DNA of 16,362 nucleotides from Treponema sp. (GCA_031284385.1 JAISZZ010000141.1:1-16362); one strand, 5' to 3'. Shown: positions 5,487 through 13,430, numbered from the stretch's first letter. A program made the numbers and translations. Notes: a model not told the origin generated them from the sequence alone.

Positions 5487-5560
5487 TAAGGCAGCGCTGA
5501 TACGCCAACTTTATTGGCCGCCAACAAAGTTGGCGAAACTTCAAGTTAATCAGCGTTGCC
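5487..5560. repeat. Short family A element, copy 2
   Basis: Terminal inverted repeats GGCAGCGCTGAT (5490-5501) and ATCAGCGTTGCC (5549-5560) match with one mismatch. Inside is a perfect 10-bp hairpin (CGCCAACTTT 5503-5512, AAAGTTGGCG 5526-5535) whose loop contains the palindrome TTGGCCGCCAA. The right end (CAAGTTAATCAGCGTTGCC) is the same as in the copies near 590 and 13640. It starts 9 bp after the stop of the outer-membrane-type gene and may also terminate its transcript. Confidence 0.8.
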
Positions 5561-5649
5561 AGTCCTTTATACCGGCATAACTCCCGCAAGATTTCTCCTA
5601 TCCGTTTTCTATTATTTTTTTAACGCCTGTATACAGCACAGTATTTTCA

Positions 5650-5690
5650 AGTCTCACCGCAATAGTATGAAAATAGCGTCCTCTTCATAC
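5650..5690 (+). repeat. Degraded family C repeat, copy 2
   Basis: CCGCAATAGTATGAAAATAG then CGTCCTCTTCATACTTT aligns with CCGCAAATGGTGTGGAAATA then GCGCCCCCCTTCATAATTT at 1024-1062 with scattered changes. The left arm is not recognisable. Confidence 0.55.
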
Positions 5691-5720
5691 TTTCTAATCT
5701 GCGTTGTCATAATATAGCTT

Positions 5721-5778
5721 CACTAAATGAATGTTTAGTGATAATAGTAAAAAAAAAACAAAAAAATGTTTTTTTTTG
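5721..5778. other. AT-rich hairpin and A/T tracts upstream of the mraZ promoter
   Basis: CACTAAA (5721-5727) and TTTAGTG (5734-5740) form a weak 7-bp hairpin. After it, two long A runs and then a run of nine T (about 5748-5778) can pair with each other. It may be a terminator for upstream transcription or an UP-element/bent-DNA tract for the mraZ promoter. The sequence alone does not decide. Confidence 0.4.
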
Positions 5779-5787
5779 CTAAAGGTA

Positions 5788-5816
5788 TTGCTACTTAAAA
5801 TACGCTAGGCTATTAT
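5788..5816 (+). promoter_or_regulatory. Promoter of the mraZ-ftsA (dcw) operon
   Basis: TTGCTA (5788-5793) and TATTAT (5811-5816) are separated by exactly 17 bp, preceded by long A/T tracts. The expected start site near 5823 falls on the first of the three 10-bp repeats that follow. Confidence 0.7.
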
Positions 5817-5824
5817 GAGACAGA

Positions 5825-5852
5825 ATGTGGCGAAAAGTGGAGAAAAAGGGAG
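5825..5852 (+). promoter_or_regulatory. Candidate MraZ operator: three direct repeats with 10-bp period
   Basis: GTGG at 5827, GTGG at 5837 and AGGG at 5847 lie in the near-repeats ATGTGGCGAA, AAGTGGAGAA, AAAGGGAGAT. MraZ of other bacteria is known to bind tandem TGGGA-type or AAAGTGG-type boxes with a 10-bp period in front of its own gene. The boxes lie just after the promoter, and the third includes the mraZ Shine-Dalgarno GGGAG (5848-5852). Autorepression is inferred from this. Confidence 0.6.
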
Positions 5853-5861
5853 ATTACACCA

Positions 5862-6296
5862 TTGCTTAACGGTGGATATTTCAATACTCTGGATGATAAA
5901 GGGAGAATCACTTTTCCGGCTGCCCTGCAACGGGCGCTCGCGGGAGACAAACTTGTCATGACCCGTGGGATAGAGCAGTGCCTATGGGTGTACTCGCCTG
6001 ATAAATGGCGGGAATTCGCCGAAAAATGGGAGGCGGCATCTCCCATGCTGAAGGATGTGCGGAAGATGCAGCGACATTTCTTGGGCTGGTCGGCTGAAGC
6101 TGAAATAGACAAGTCAAGCCGCTTAGCGATACCGCAAAGCTTGCGTGAGTATGCCGGGCTTAAACGGGACTGTGTTGTTATCGGCGTGGGACATCGGGTT
6201 GAGATTTGGGATGCGGCTATTTACAAGGCCGTAAATGAGGGTGAGGACGGCGAAAGTTTAGCTGTCGCGGCTGAACAGTTCGGCGATTTGTTTTGA
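5862..6296 (+). CDS. mraZ: Transcriptional regulator MraZ
   Basis: MraZ is a ring-forming DNA-binding protein that controls the division/cell-wall operon, usually as its own repressor. The 144 residues contain the two SpoVT-AbrB-like halves: LDDKGRITFPAALQRAL (10-26) and AEIDKSSRLAIPQSLREYAG (80-99). The conserved DxxGR is intact in the first half, while in the second half it reads DKSSR, with Ser replacing the usual Gly. Translation starts at TTG, giving MLNGGYFNTLDDKGR, which fits the family N-terminus. GGGAG lies 9 nt upstream and there is no ATG in a suitable place. The TGA stop overlaps the rsmH ATG (TGATG), so the two are coupled. Confidence 0.93.
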   Translation: MLNGGYFNTLDDKGRITFPAALQRALAGDKLVMTRGIEQCLWVYSPDKWREFAEKWEAASPMLKDVRKMQRHFLGWSAEAEIDKSSRLAIPQSLREYAGLKRDCVVIGVGHRVEIWDAAIYKAVNEGEDGESLAVAAEQFGDLF

Positions 6297-7279
6297 TGGT
6301 GGTTCATACTCCGGTGTTACCGGAGGAAGTCATAAATTTTCTCGCGCCTGCAAGGCCGGGTGAATATATGGTAGATTGCACGATTGGGGAGGGGGGGCAT
6401 AGCGGTATATTTTTGAGTCGTTTTCACGATTTGCGAATTACCGGAATAGACGCGGACAAAGAAATACTAAAAGTGACGCGTGAGCGTTTAAAAGAATTTG
6501 GCGGACGAATAGAACTATACCATGGATGGGCGCAGGATTTTTTATCCGGCCTTGGCGCGTGGGGAGCGTCTCCGGGTTTCGTGTCTGATACACGTTTGCC
6601 GGGTATTATCCTTTTGGATTTGGGGGTGTCTCTTTATCATTATGAGAAAGGAGACAGGGGGTTCAGTTTCAGACGGGACGAACCTTTGGATATGAGGATA
6701 GATACCGGGCGTGGTTTGTCCGCCGCTGAAATTCTTGCCAGTTACAGTGAGGCGGCTCTTGCCGATATGCTTTTTTTCAATGCCGAAGAGCGTTACTCGC
6801 GGCGTATAGCGCGGATGCTTATTGAAGTCAGAAGACATTCGGCCATTACAAGAGTCGCCGCGCTGGAGCGCATAGTTTGGGATGCAGTGCCGACGGCTTA
6901 CCGGCATGGCAGGATTCATCCTGCGACAAAAACGTTTCAGGCATTGCGTGTCGAGGTTAACGGCGAATTAAAGGGGTTGCCCGGTCTGTTGCAAGCGGCT
7001 TTTGACGCGCTGCGTTCCGGCGGAAGACTTGGCGTAATTACATTTAATTCACTGGAAGACAGGATAGTAAAGAACTTTTTTCGTAACAAGGCGGGGACGT
7101 TTAATAAAAGCGGTGTTTCCAAAGTAGAAAATGCTAACGGCTTTTACGGCGGCTCCGAAACGCCGATAGTGAAAGAGGCGCTGTTATTGAACGTCAAACC
7201 GGTGGTTCCGTCGCAGGAAGAGGTTAAAACAAATCCGCCTTCGCGGAGCGCGAAATTGCGGACGCTTGAGAAACTATGA
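6296..7279 (+). CDS. rsmH: 16S rRNA m4C1402 N4-methyltransferase RsmH (MraW)
   Basis: RsmH uses S-adenosylmethionine to methylate N4 of C1402 in the decoding centre of 16S rRNA. Visible blocks in the 327 aa are HTPVLPEEVI (4-13), the SAM-binding VDCTIGEGGHSGIF (26-39), ITGIDADKEIL (48-58), IILLDLGVSLYHYE (104-117) with DRGFSFRRDEPLDMRID (120-136), RIHPATKTFQALRVEVNGEL (206-225), GGRLGVITFNSLEDRIVK (242-259), and the terminal PSRSAKLRTLEKL. The canonical DLGVSS is DLGVSL here. The ATG at 6296 shares one base with the mraZ stop. An upstream in-frame TTG (6293) is less likely. The length is normal. Confidence 0.95.
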   Translation: MVVHTPVLPEEVINFLAPARPGEYMVDCTIGEGGHSGIFLSRFHDLRITGIDADKEILKVTRERLKEFGGRIELYHGWAQDFLSGLGAWGASPGFVSDTRLPGIILLDLGVSLYHYEKGDRGFSFRRDEPLDMRIDTGRGLSAAEILASYSEAALADMLFFNAEERYSRRIARMLIEVRRHSAITRVAALERIVWDAVPTAYRHGRIHPATKTFQALRVEVNGELKGLPGLLQAAFDALRSGGRLGVITFNSLEDRIVKNFFRNKAGTFNKSGVSKVENANGFYGGSETPIVKEALLLNVKPVVPSQEEVKTNPPSRSAKLRTLEKL

Positions 7280-7291
7280 TGGAGTAGGTTT

Positions 7292-7570
7292 ATGGCTGGT
7301 AAAATATTTTTGTATATAATGGCGTTGAGCGTCCCACTTTCGTTTGGAGCAGCCGTTTGGCAATCCGCGCGGTACACCGCATTGAAACGGGAAATGCAGT
7401 TTCTGATAGAACGGCAGGAAGAATGGATAGATAACAACAAGCGGCTGATAACGGATATTTCCGTACTGTCGTCTTCGGCCCGTATCGAAGAGTTTGCCAA
7501 AGAAAATCTTGGCCTCGAAAAGAAAGATCCGGAGTATGTTCTTCAGGTTATTATAGATAAGGAATTATGA
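7292..7570 (+). CDS. ftsL: FtsL-like septum protein (small bitopic coiled-coil protein)
   Basis: The 92-residue protein has one N-terminal transmembrane helix (about 5-23, IFLYIMALSVPLSFGAAVW) and then a charged heptad-like segment (about 28-75, with ALKREMQFLIERQEEWIDNN in it), ending in EEFAKENLGLEKKDPEYVLQ. This is the layout of FtsL/DivIC proteins, which bridge FtsQ and the septal synthase. Primary sequence in this family is poorly conserved. The call rests on topology and on the position between rsmH and the cell-wall genes, where FtsL is normally found. GGAG lies at 7281-7284 with 7-nt spacing. A gene for the transpeptidase FtsI, which usually follows, is absent. Confidence 0.75.
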   Translation: MAGKIFLYIMALSVPLSFGAAVWQSARYTALKREMQFLIERQEEWIDNNKRLITDISVLSSSARIEEFAKENLGLEKKDPEYVLQVIIDKEL

Positions 7571-7577
7571 CGGAAAT

Positions 7578-7599
7578 GCGCCGGCAGACGCGCCGGCGC
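7578..7599. promoter_or_regulatory. GC-rich hairpin between ftsL and murF
   Basis: GCGCCGGC (7578-7585) and GCCGGCGC (7592-7599) form a perfect 8-bp, all-GC stem with a 6-nt loop. The following CTGAACTCTTTCC is only weakly T-rich, so full termination is unlikely. It may pause transcription, mark an mRNA processing point or be a small repeat. Confidence 0.55.
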
Positions 7600-7624
7600 T
7601 GAACTCTTTCCGACAGGTTTGCGT

Positions 7625-9034
7625 ATGTTGATGACGTTTGAAGAGGCCGCAGCGCTTTCGGGTTTTGAACTTTTGTCCGCAGGAGAAGGCGGGCTGGAGC
7701 CGTGCGGCTTTGAGACGGTTTGTATAGATTCGCGTGAGGCTGCGCCGGGCGCTCTGTTTGTCGCGTTGGCGGGCGAAAATCACGACGGCCATAAGTTTGT
7801 AGAGGATGCCTTTCGTGCAGGCGCGGCGGGCGTAATTGCCGAAAAGTCAAAAGTTGAACCTTTTGGCCTTTTGGATGCGGCTCGCCGGACGGGGAAGGCA
7901 TTGATCGTTGCCGGTGATACGCTGCGCGCCTTGCAATCGCTTGCGGAGGCCTATATCAACCGTTTTCCCGGATTGCTCAGAATTGGGATTACCGGTTCGT
8001 CCGGCAAGACTACGACAAAAGAACTTGCCGCCGCGATGATAGGCATTGAACGCAATGTTGTATTTAATGAAGGCAACCTTAATTCGGATTCGGGGCTGCC
8101 ACTTTCTGTGTTCCGTATTCGTACCGGACACGAGGTAGGTATTTTCGAGATGGGGATGAACAGGAAGGGCGAGATTGCGGAACTTGCCGCGATACTGAGG
8201 CCGGATATTGCGGTGATAACGAATACCGGCTCTGCCCACGCCGGTTTGATAGGCAGTGAACGAGGGATTGCCGTTGAAAAGAAAGCGATATTTTCGCGGT
8301 TCACTGGAAAAGAGCTTGCGATTTTGCCGGAAGATGGCGATTTTACGGAATTTTTGACGGAAGGGATAAACGGAAGGCGGCTTTTTTTTGGAAAAACCGC
8401 CTCAAAAAAATTCAACGGCGCGGAAATACGCGGGCTTTTTGGCAGCGTGATAACATGGGGCGGCGTAAGCGTGAATTTTAGACTGCCGGGCGGTCATAAT
8501 TTGATGAACGCTCTTGCCGCCGCTGCTGTAGCTGAGGCTGCCGGCGTTAGCGATGATGCCGTTCGGTCAGGGCTCGCTTCGGCAAAACCGTTGTTTGGCC
8601 GAAGCGAAGTTATAGAGGGAGAGTTTACTATTGTGAGGGACTGTTATAACGCGAATCCTGATTCGATGGAAAAAGCTATATCGCTTTGCGACGAGGCTGA
8701 TTGTGCCGGAAAGCGTGTTTACATAATAGGCTCCATGCTTGAACTTGGCGGCAGCTCTAAGGAAGCCCACGAAAAATTGGGGCGGCGGCTCGCCATATCT
8801 AAGGCGGATATGATTTTCTTGTTTGGCGAAGAAACAAAGTATTCTTACGCTGAACTGAAAAACACAAAAAATAAATTTGTGTTTCATACTAATAGTATTG
8901 ACGAATTAAAATTGAAAACGCGGGATAACGCAAAAAAAGGCGATATGATTTTGTTGAAAGGCAGCAGGGGCTGCGAGTTAGAACGGGCTGTTAATTTTGA
9001 AGTTTTAAAACCGGCTCATATTACCGGTGTTTAG
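7625..9034 (+). CDS. murF: UDP-N-acetylmuramoyl-tripeptide--D-alanyl-D-alanine ligase
   Basis: MurF adds D-Ala-D-Ala to the UDP-MurNAc-tripeptide, the last cytoplasmic step that completes the pentapeptide. The 469-residue Mur ligase shows DSREAAPGALFVALAGENHDG split over 35-55, the ATP loop ITGSSGKTTTKEL (122-134), NLNSDSGLPLSVF (151-163), EMGMNRKGEI (175-184), VITNTGSAHAG (197-207), the Lys region VEKKAIF (217-223), HNLMNALAA (291-299), and RDCYNANPDSMEKAI (338-352), which is diagnostic for MurF. The open frame extends to a TTG at 7619. ATG 7625 is preferred, although upstream only a weak CAGG is visible; ATG 7631 is possible. mraY begins 8 nt downstream. Confidence 0.95.
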   Translation: MLMTFEEAAALSGFELLSAGEGGLEPCGFETVCIDSREAAPGALFVALAGENHDGHKFVEDAFRAGAAGVIAEKSKVEPFGLLDAARRTGKALIVAGDTLRALQSLAEAYINRFPGLLRIGITGSSGKTTTKELAAAMIGIERNVVFNEGNLNSDSGLPLSVFRIRTGHEVGIFEMGMNRKGEIAELAAILRPDIAVITNTGSAHAGLIGSERGIAVEKKAIFSRFTGKELAILPEDGDFTEFLTEGINGRRLFFGKTASKKFNGAEIRGLFGSVITWGGVSVNFRLPGGHNLMNALAAAAVAEAAGVSDDAVRSGLASAKPLFGRSEVIEGEFTIVRDCYNANPDSMEKAISLCDEADCAGKRVYIIGSMLELGGSSKEAHEKLGRRLAISKADMIFLFGEETKYSYAELKNTKNKFVFHTNSIDELKLKTRDNAKKGDMILLKGSRGCELERAVNFEVLKPAHITGV

Positions 9035-9042
9035 GGGTTTTT

Positions 9043-10119
9043 GTGTTTTTAGAATTTTTTTATCCGCTTGTTAAATATTGGACGGCATTTAACGTTTTCC
9101 AATACATCACATTTAGGGGCGCATACGCCGCGCTTTTCACACTACTGATATGCTTTTTGTTTGGCGCTCCTATCATAGAGCGGCTTAGAAAATTCAAAAT
9201 TGGGCAGTCGATAAGGGATGACGGCCCCGCGACACATCTTAAAAAAGGCGGGACGCCGACTATGGGCGGACTTTTGATAATAATATCTGTAATAATTTCC
9301 ATGCTGTTATGGACGGATTTAGGAAGTTCAAAGGTATGGCTTACGCTCGCCGCGTTTATAGTGTTTGGCCTTATTGGTTTTGTTGACGATTTTTTAAAAA
9401 TTAGAATGCGTGACTCACGCGGGCTTCCAGCGCGGGTAAAACTTATTTTACAATTTTTAGCAGCACTTGTAATCGTTTTATATTTGTACTGCGAAGAAAA
9501 AACATCAACGGCGCTGTATATTCCGTTTTTTAAGAATCCTGTTATTGATATGGGATGGCTTTGGATTCCATTCGCGATGCTGCTCATCGTAGGAGAAAGC
9601 AACGCGGTGAATTTAAGCGACGGGCTTGACGGGCTTGCCTCTGGTCTTTTGATTTTTGTTTTTATAAGCCTAGCGATACTTACATATCTTTCAGGACGTG
9701 CTGATTATTCACAATACTTAGGAATTCCGTACATTCCGGGAGCCGGCGAACTGACCGTGTTTTGCCTCGCGGGCGTTGGAGCCTGCGTCGGATTTCTATG
9801 GTTTAACGCCCACCCCGCAGAGGTTTTCATGGGTGATGTCGGAAGTCTTGCGCTGGGTGGAGTCATAGCGGTCATATCTCTTTTGATAAAAAAAGAAATA
9901 CTGGTTTTGGTGGCGGGTGGAGTTTTTGCGCTGGAGGCCGCATCGGTAATAATACAGGTGCTTGTTTATAAAATGAAAAAAGCGCGCGTGTTCAAAATGG
10001 CTCCAATACATCATCATTTTGAATTGTCTGGCTGGGCTGAGACAAAAGTGGTAACGCGCTTTTGGATACTTGGCGGCTTATTCGCGATAATAGCCTTGTC
10101 AACATTGAAGATTCAATGA
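9043..10119 (+). CDS. mraY: Phospho-N-acetylmuramoyl-pentapeptide transferase
   Basis: MraY transfers phospho-MurNAc-pentapeptide from UDP to undecaprenyl phosphate, forming lipid I at the inner membrane. The 358-residue polytopic protein has about ten hydrophobic segments and all family signatures: THLKKGGTPTMGGLLI (64-79), FVDDFLKI with Asp115/Asp116 (113-120), NLSDGLDGLASG (190-201), MGDVGSLALGG (263-273), and the HHH motif in APIHHHFELSGWAE (320-333). Start is GTG at 9043, 5 nt after AGGGG at the murF stop; no ATG fits better. It directly follows murF, so it acts on the product of its neighbour. Codon use is more AT-rich than in murF, partly because of hydrophobic codons. Confidence 0.97.
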   Translation: MFLEFFYPLVKYWTAFNVFQYITFRGAYAALFTLLICFLFGAPIIERLRKFKIGQSIRDDGPATHLKKGGTPTMGGLLIIISVIISMLLWTDLGSSKVWLTLAAFIVFGLIGFVDDFLKIRMRDSRGLPARVKLILQFLAALVIVLYLYCEEKTSTALYIPFFKNPVIDMGWLWIPFAMLLIVGESNAVNLSDGLDGLASGLLIFVFISLAILTYLSGRADYSQYLGIPYIPGAGELTVFCLAGVGACVGFLWFNAHPAEVFMGDVGSLALGGVIAVISLLIKKEILVLVAGGVFALEAASVIIQVLVYKMKKARVFKMAPIHHHFELSGWAETKVVTRFWILGGLFAIIALSTLKIQ

Positions 10120-10143
10120 ACAATAAGGATAGATGGGGGAGGG

Positions 10144-11298
10144 ATGAGTTTTTCTGTTGATGGCGCTGGAAATAAATTAACCTTTGACCACGCGCTTATA
10201 GTATGTATAGTATTACTCACGGGGGCAGGCTTGGCGGCACTGTATTCGGCATCCTACGCTTTTGCGGAACTCTGGTATAGGGGTAATCGCCTGCACTTTG
10301 TGTTTCGTCAATCAATGTTTGCTCTTGCCGGTTTTCTTATATTCGCTTTAATATCCAATATAAATATTGAAACGATTCGTAAGTGGATAGTAATTCTGGT
10401 AATAGGCTCCGTAGTTTTTTGCATATTGACTTTTGTACCCGGAATTGGCTTAACAATCAACGGCGCATCCCGATGGATAGGTATAGGATCGTTTTCATTT
10501 CAGCCGTCAGAAATGGTTAAACTTGTTCTGCCGTTGTATCTCGCTCATATTTTTGATAAAAAAATAAAAAAGCTGGATTCATTTATGTACGGTATTCTGC
10601 CGCCGGCGTTAATAACGGTGATGTTTTTTATTATAATACTTTTACAAAATAATTTTTCTACAGCCGTATTTATCGCGCTTAACGCGCTGGGTATTTTTTT
10701 TCTTGCAGGAGTAAAAATAGGTTTTTTTATTGGGGCGGGAGTTATAATTCTGCCTGTATCTTTTTTGCTTGTGCTGATGGAAGAACACCGCCTCCGCAGG
10801 CTGATAAGTTTTATATGGCCGGAATGGGAACCACTGGGCGCAGGTTATCAGGTACACGCATCGGTTTTAACAATAAGTTCCGGTGGTTTTTGGGGTAAAG
10901 GTATAGGGCAGGGAACGCGGAAAATTGTCAGTGTACCGGAGGTCCACAGCGATTTTATTTTTTCGGCATATTCCGAAGAGGGCGGCTTTATAGGAGTTGT
11001 AATATTTTTACTTGTATTTATCGTTTTCGCGTGGCGCGGATACAGAGCAGCCCTAAAATCTAACGATACGTTTAGGCGTTTGTTGGCCTGCGGAATGGTA
11101 ACAACTATTTTTACTCAGATGCTGCTCAACATCGCGGTTGTATCCGGCGCGGTGCCGGCGACCGGCGTAACGCTGCCATTTTTCTCGGCGGGCGGCTCTT
11201 CACTGCTGATATGTTTAATAATGTCGGGGTTAATTGTGAATATTTCCCGCCCATCCCCGCCGTTCACGCAGGATGTAAATTTGGATAATGGAGTTTAA
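10144..11298 (+). CDS. ftsW: SEDS-family septal peptidoglycan glycosyltransferase FtsW
   Basis: FtsW polymerises lipid II into glycan at the septum, normally with a class B penicillin-binding protein. The 384 residues have about ten transmembrane segments and SEDS signatures: INGASRWIGIGSFSFQPSEM (105-124), GKGIGQGTRK (251-260), VPEVHSDFIFSAYSEEGGFIG (264-284 in two overlapping reads) with the catalytic-type Asp270, and ATGVTLPFFSAGGSSLL (339-355). Where most relatives read LQPDxGT, this protein reads LQNNFST (167-173), losing the Pro-Asp pair. The ATG follows a purine run GGGGGAGGG that abuts it, so the ribosome-binding spacing is unusually short. RodA is the alternative, but position in the cluster favours FtsW. 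Confidence 0.9.
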   Translation: MSFSVDGAGNKLTFDHALIVCIVLLTGAGLAALYSASYAFAELWYRGNRLHFVFRQSMFALAGFLIFALISNINIETIRKWIVILVIGSVVFCILTFVPGIGLTINGASRWIGIGSFSFQPSEMVKLVLPLYLAHIFDKKIKKLDSFMYGILPPALITVMFFIIILLQNNFSTAVFIALNALGIFFLAGVKIGFFIGAGVIILPVSFLLVLMEEHRLRRLISFIWPEWEPLGAGYQVHASVLTISSGGFWGKGIGQGTRKIVSVPEVHSDFIFSAYSEEGGFIGVVIFLLVFIVFAWRGYRAALKSNDTFRRLLACGMVTTIFTQMLLNIAVVSGAVPATGVTLPFFSAGGSSLLICLIMSGLIVNISRPSPPFTQDVNLDNGV

Positions 11299-11300
11299 TT

Positions 11301-12149
11301 ATGGAATATAACGCCGCTGTGGAATATAACACCGTAATGAATGACGATATAAATTTCGAGTCAGCCAGTATTGCGGAAAACGATAATTTAAAATTTGAAA
11401 AACCGTTAAAACGAATTCTAATAGCATGCTCGATTCTTTTAGCCGGAGAATTGATTTGGCTGTTCGGGATAAGTCCCTGTATGCCGCTGAGCGCAGTTGA
11501 CATAAAGGGGCTCGACGGAATTACCAGAATCACGGTTTTAGAGCAGGCCGGCATCGATTCGAGATCGTCTTTTATGTCTGTAAATACGCTGGCGGCAAAG
11601 GACGCGCTGTCCTCCATTCCTCTCATAGAAAGCGTTGATGTAATTAAACATTTTCCAGATAGCATAGAAATAATAATTAAAAACCGTGCGCCCGTAGCTG
11701 CGGCGCTGGCGGACATAAACGGAAAGACTGTCCCTGTTTTTTTTGATAAAGAAGGTGTGCTATTTCAGATTGGGCAGGGCGGTGTTCGACCGGTAAACGC
11801 GGCTCTCCCTGTATTATCGGGTTTAGTTTTTGAAAACGCCGCGCCCGGTCTTAGGCTTCCAGAATTTCTTTTGCCGCTGTTTAACGATTTGGAAGCATTG
11901 AGGATAAATGCCCCAGAACTTTTGTCAACAATTTCCGAAATTCATATTAGCAAGAAAAAATATGACGCTTACGAACTAACTCTGTATCCGGTTTATAATC
12001 CGGTGAGGATTCATATAGGTCAGCATATCAACGAGGATAATCTGCGTTATATGCTTCTCTTGCTGGATGTGCTTGATGAAAGAAATCTGGCTCTGGAAGA
12101 GCTGGATTTTAGAACCGGCACGGCATCTTATAAAATTAGGGAAATGTAA
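11301..12149 (+). CDS. ftsQ: Cell-division protein FtsQ/DivIB
   Basis: FtsQ links the cytoplasmic ring to the periplasmic synthesis machinery and binds FtsL and its partners. In the 282 residues there is a cytoplasmic tail (1-37, acidic, with EYN repeated at 2-4 and 8-10), one transmembrane helix (about 38-56, RILIACSILLAGELIWLFG), a POTRA domain (about 63-130: LSAVDIKGLDGIT, IPLIESVDVIKHFPDSIEII, NRAPVAA), and a beta domain to the end. Sequence conservation outside POTRA is low, as usual for the family. Placement directly before ftsA supports the call. The ATG lies 2 nt after the ftsW stop with GGAG inside the ftsW end. Confidence 0.88.
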   Translation: MEYNAAVEYNTVMNDDINFESASIAENDNLKFEKPLKRILIACSILLAGELIWLFGISPCMPLSAVDIKGLDGITRITVLEQAGIDSRSSFMSVNTLAAKDALSSIPLIESVDVIKHFPDSIEIIIKNRAPVAAALADINGKTVPVFFDKEGVLFQIGQGGVRPVNAALPVLSGLVFENAAPGLRLPEFLLPLFNDLEALRINAPELLSTISEIHISKKKYDAYELTLYPVYNPVRIHIGQHINEDNLRYMLLLLDVLDERNLALEELDFRTGTASYKIREM

Positions 12150-12151
12150 AG

Positions 12152-13417
12152 ATGGCCAAGAATAGTATCATTGTTGGGCTTGACATAGGTACAACTAAAG
12201 TACGCGCTGTCATTGCTGAACGCGACCCACTCGGCGGTTTTTCTATAACCGGTGTCGGACAGAGCCCTTCTTCGGGACTGCGGAAAGGCGTTGTCGTAAA
12301 CATTGAGGCGACGCTTCATTCCATTGCCGCCGCCGTTGAAGCGGCGGAAGATATGAGCCGGCAAGTTGTGAATGACTGCTGGATAAATATAGGCGGCGCT
12401 CATATCGAAGGCATAATTTCCCGCGGCGTAGTGGCTGTAAAGGGGAACAACCGCGATCACAACGAAATCAGTGAAGGCGACTTGGACCACGTACGGTATA
12501 TAGCCTGCTCGTTCAAACTCCCCATGGACAGGAGTACGATTGATGTCATACCTCAGACTTATATCGTGGACGGTCAGTCGGGCATACGCGATCCTCTGCA
12601 CATGATAGGAATGCGTCTTGAAAGCGAAGTGTTGATAATCACATGTTCGCAGACAAGCGAGCAGAATCTTGTAAAATGCGTAAATCGTGCCGGCTTTACT
12701 GTGAATGGCGCAATTTTACAAACTCTGGCGGCGGGACGCGCTGTTCTAACGGAGGAAGAAAAAGAGATGGGGGCGGCGCTGCTCGACCTTGGCGGCGGCA
12801 CGTCGAACATTTTGGCATACGCTCAGGGTTCGGCCTTTTTTACCGCTTCCGTGCCGGTAGGCGGTTGTCAGGTAACAAATGACATCTCTATCGTGAAAAA
12901 TATAGCCGTTGATGCCGCCGAAAAGATAAAACTTGAGGCGGGTTGTTGCTGGGAGGATTTTCTTGAAAAGTTTGACGAACCGGTTGTTGTGCCGGGTATG
13001 GGCGGGAGGCCGCCGATTCTTGTGCCGCGTTCTCAGATTTTGCAGATAGTAAAACCCCGCATGACGGAAATATTTCAGCTTGTAAAAGTAAAACTGGAGG
13101 ATGTTTGTCCATTACGGACGCTGGGCGGTGGACTTGTACTTACCGGCGGCGGCGCAAATTTGCAGGGCGCGGCGGAACTTGCTGCCGATATTTTTAATAT
13201 GCCGGTGCGTATTGGAAATCCGCTGCCTGTAGGTGGGCTTGTCGATGATTACCGCAACCCGGAATATGCTACGGCGGTGGGACTTGTGCTGGAAGGCGAC
13301 GAGCGCGAGGGTGGTAAGGGTATTGAGACGGGCAGTGTTCCATCGATTGGGCGTAGTTTCAATCCACTTTCCGTTTTCAAAAGGATAGGCCAGTGGGTAA
13401 AGCGTGAATTTTTTTAA
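12152..13417 (+). CDS. ftsA: Cell-division protein FtsA
   Basis: FtsA is an actin-fold ATPase that anchors FtsZ filaments to the membrane. In the 421 residues, phosphate-binding motif 1 is VGLDIGTTKVRAVI (8-21), the inserted 1C subdomain covers about 85-165, phosphate 2 is ALLDLGGGTSNILAY (209-223), the adenosine motif is LVLTGGGANLQGAAELA (328-344), and the C-terminal amphipathic membrane-targeting helix is SVFKRIGQWVKREFF (407-421). The linker before the helix is Gly/Glu-rich. The ATG lies 2 nt after the ftsQ stop, and AGGGA (12138-12142) is the ribosome-binding site. It is the last gene of the mraZ operon: a terminator-like hairpin and repeats follow. Confidence 0.96.
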   Translation: MAKNSIIVGLDIGTTKVRAVIAERDPLGGFSITGVGQSPSSGLRKGVVVNIEATLHSIAAAVEAAEDMSRQVVNDCWINIGGAHIEGIISRGVVAVKGNNRDHNEISEGDLDHVRYIACSFKLPMDRSTIDVIPQTYIVDGQSGIRDPLHMIGMRLESEVLIITCSQTSEQNLVKCVNRAGFTVNGAILQTLAAGRAVLTEEEKEMGAALLDLGGGTSNILAYAQGSAFFTASVPVGGCQVTNDISIVKNIAVDAAEKIKLEAGCCWEDFLEKFDEPVVVPGMGGRPPILVPRSQILQIVKPRMTEIFQLVKVKLEDVCPLRTLGGGLVLTGGGANLQGAAELAADIFNMPVRIGNPLPVGGLVDDYRNPEYATAVGLVLEGDEREGGKGIETGSVPSIGRSFNPLSVFKRIGQWVKREFF

Positions 13418-13430
13418 GCGGGGCAGTGTG

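Noticed and set aside
7847..8415. Long - strand open frames opposite murF
   Set aside because: Antisense shadows of the Mur ligase core, with no start signals.
9060..9602. A 180-codon open frame on the - strand opposite mraY
   Set aside because: A shadow of the mraY reading frame, with no family features.
5862..13417. A hidden novel system inside the division cluster
   Set aside because: Every frame in this stretch is accounted for by a known division or cell-wall gene with tight spacing.
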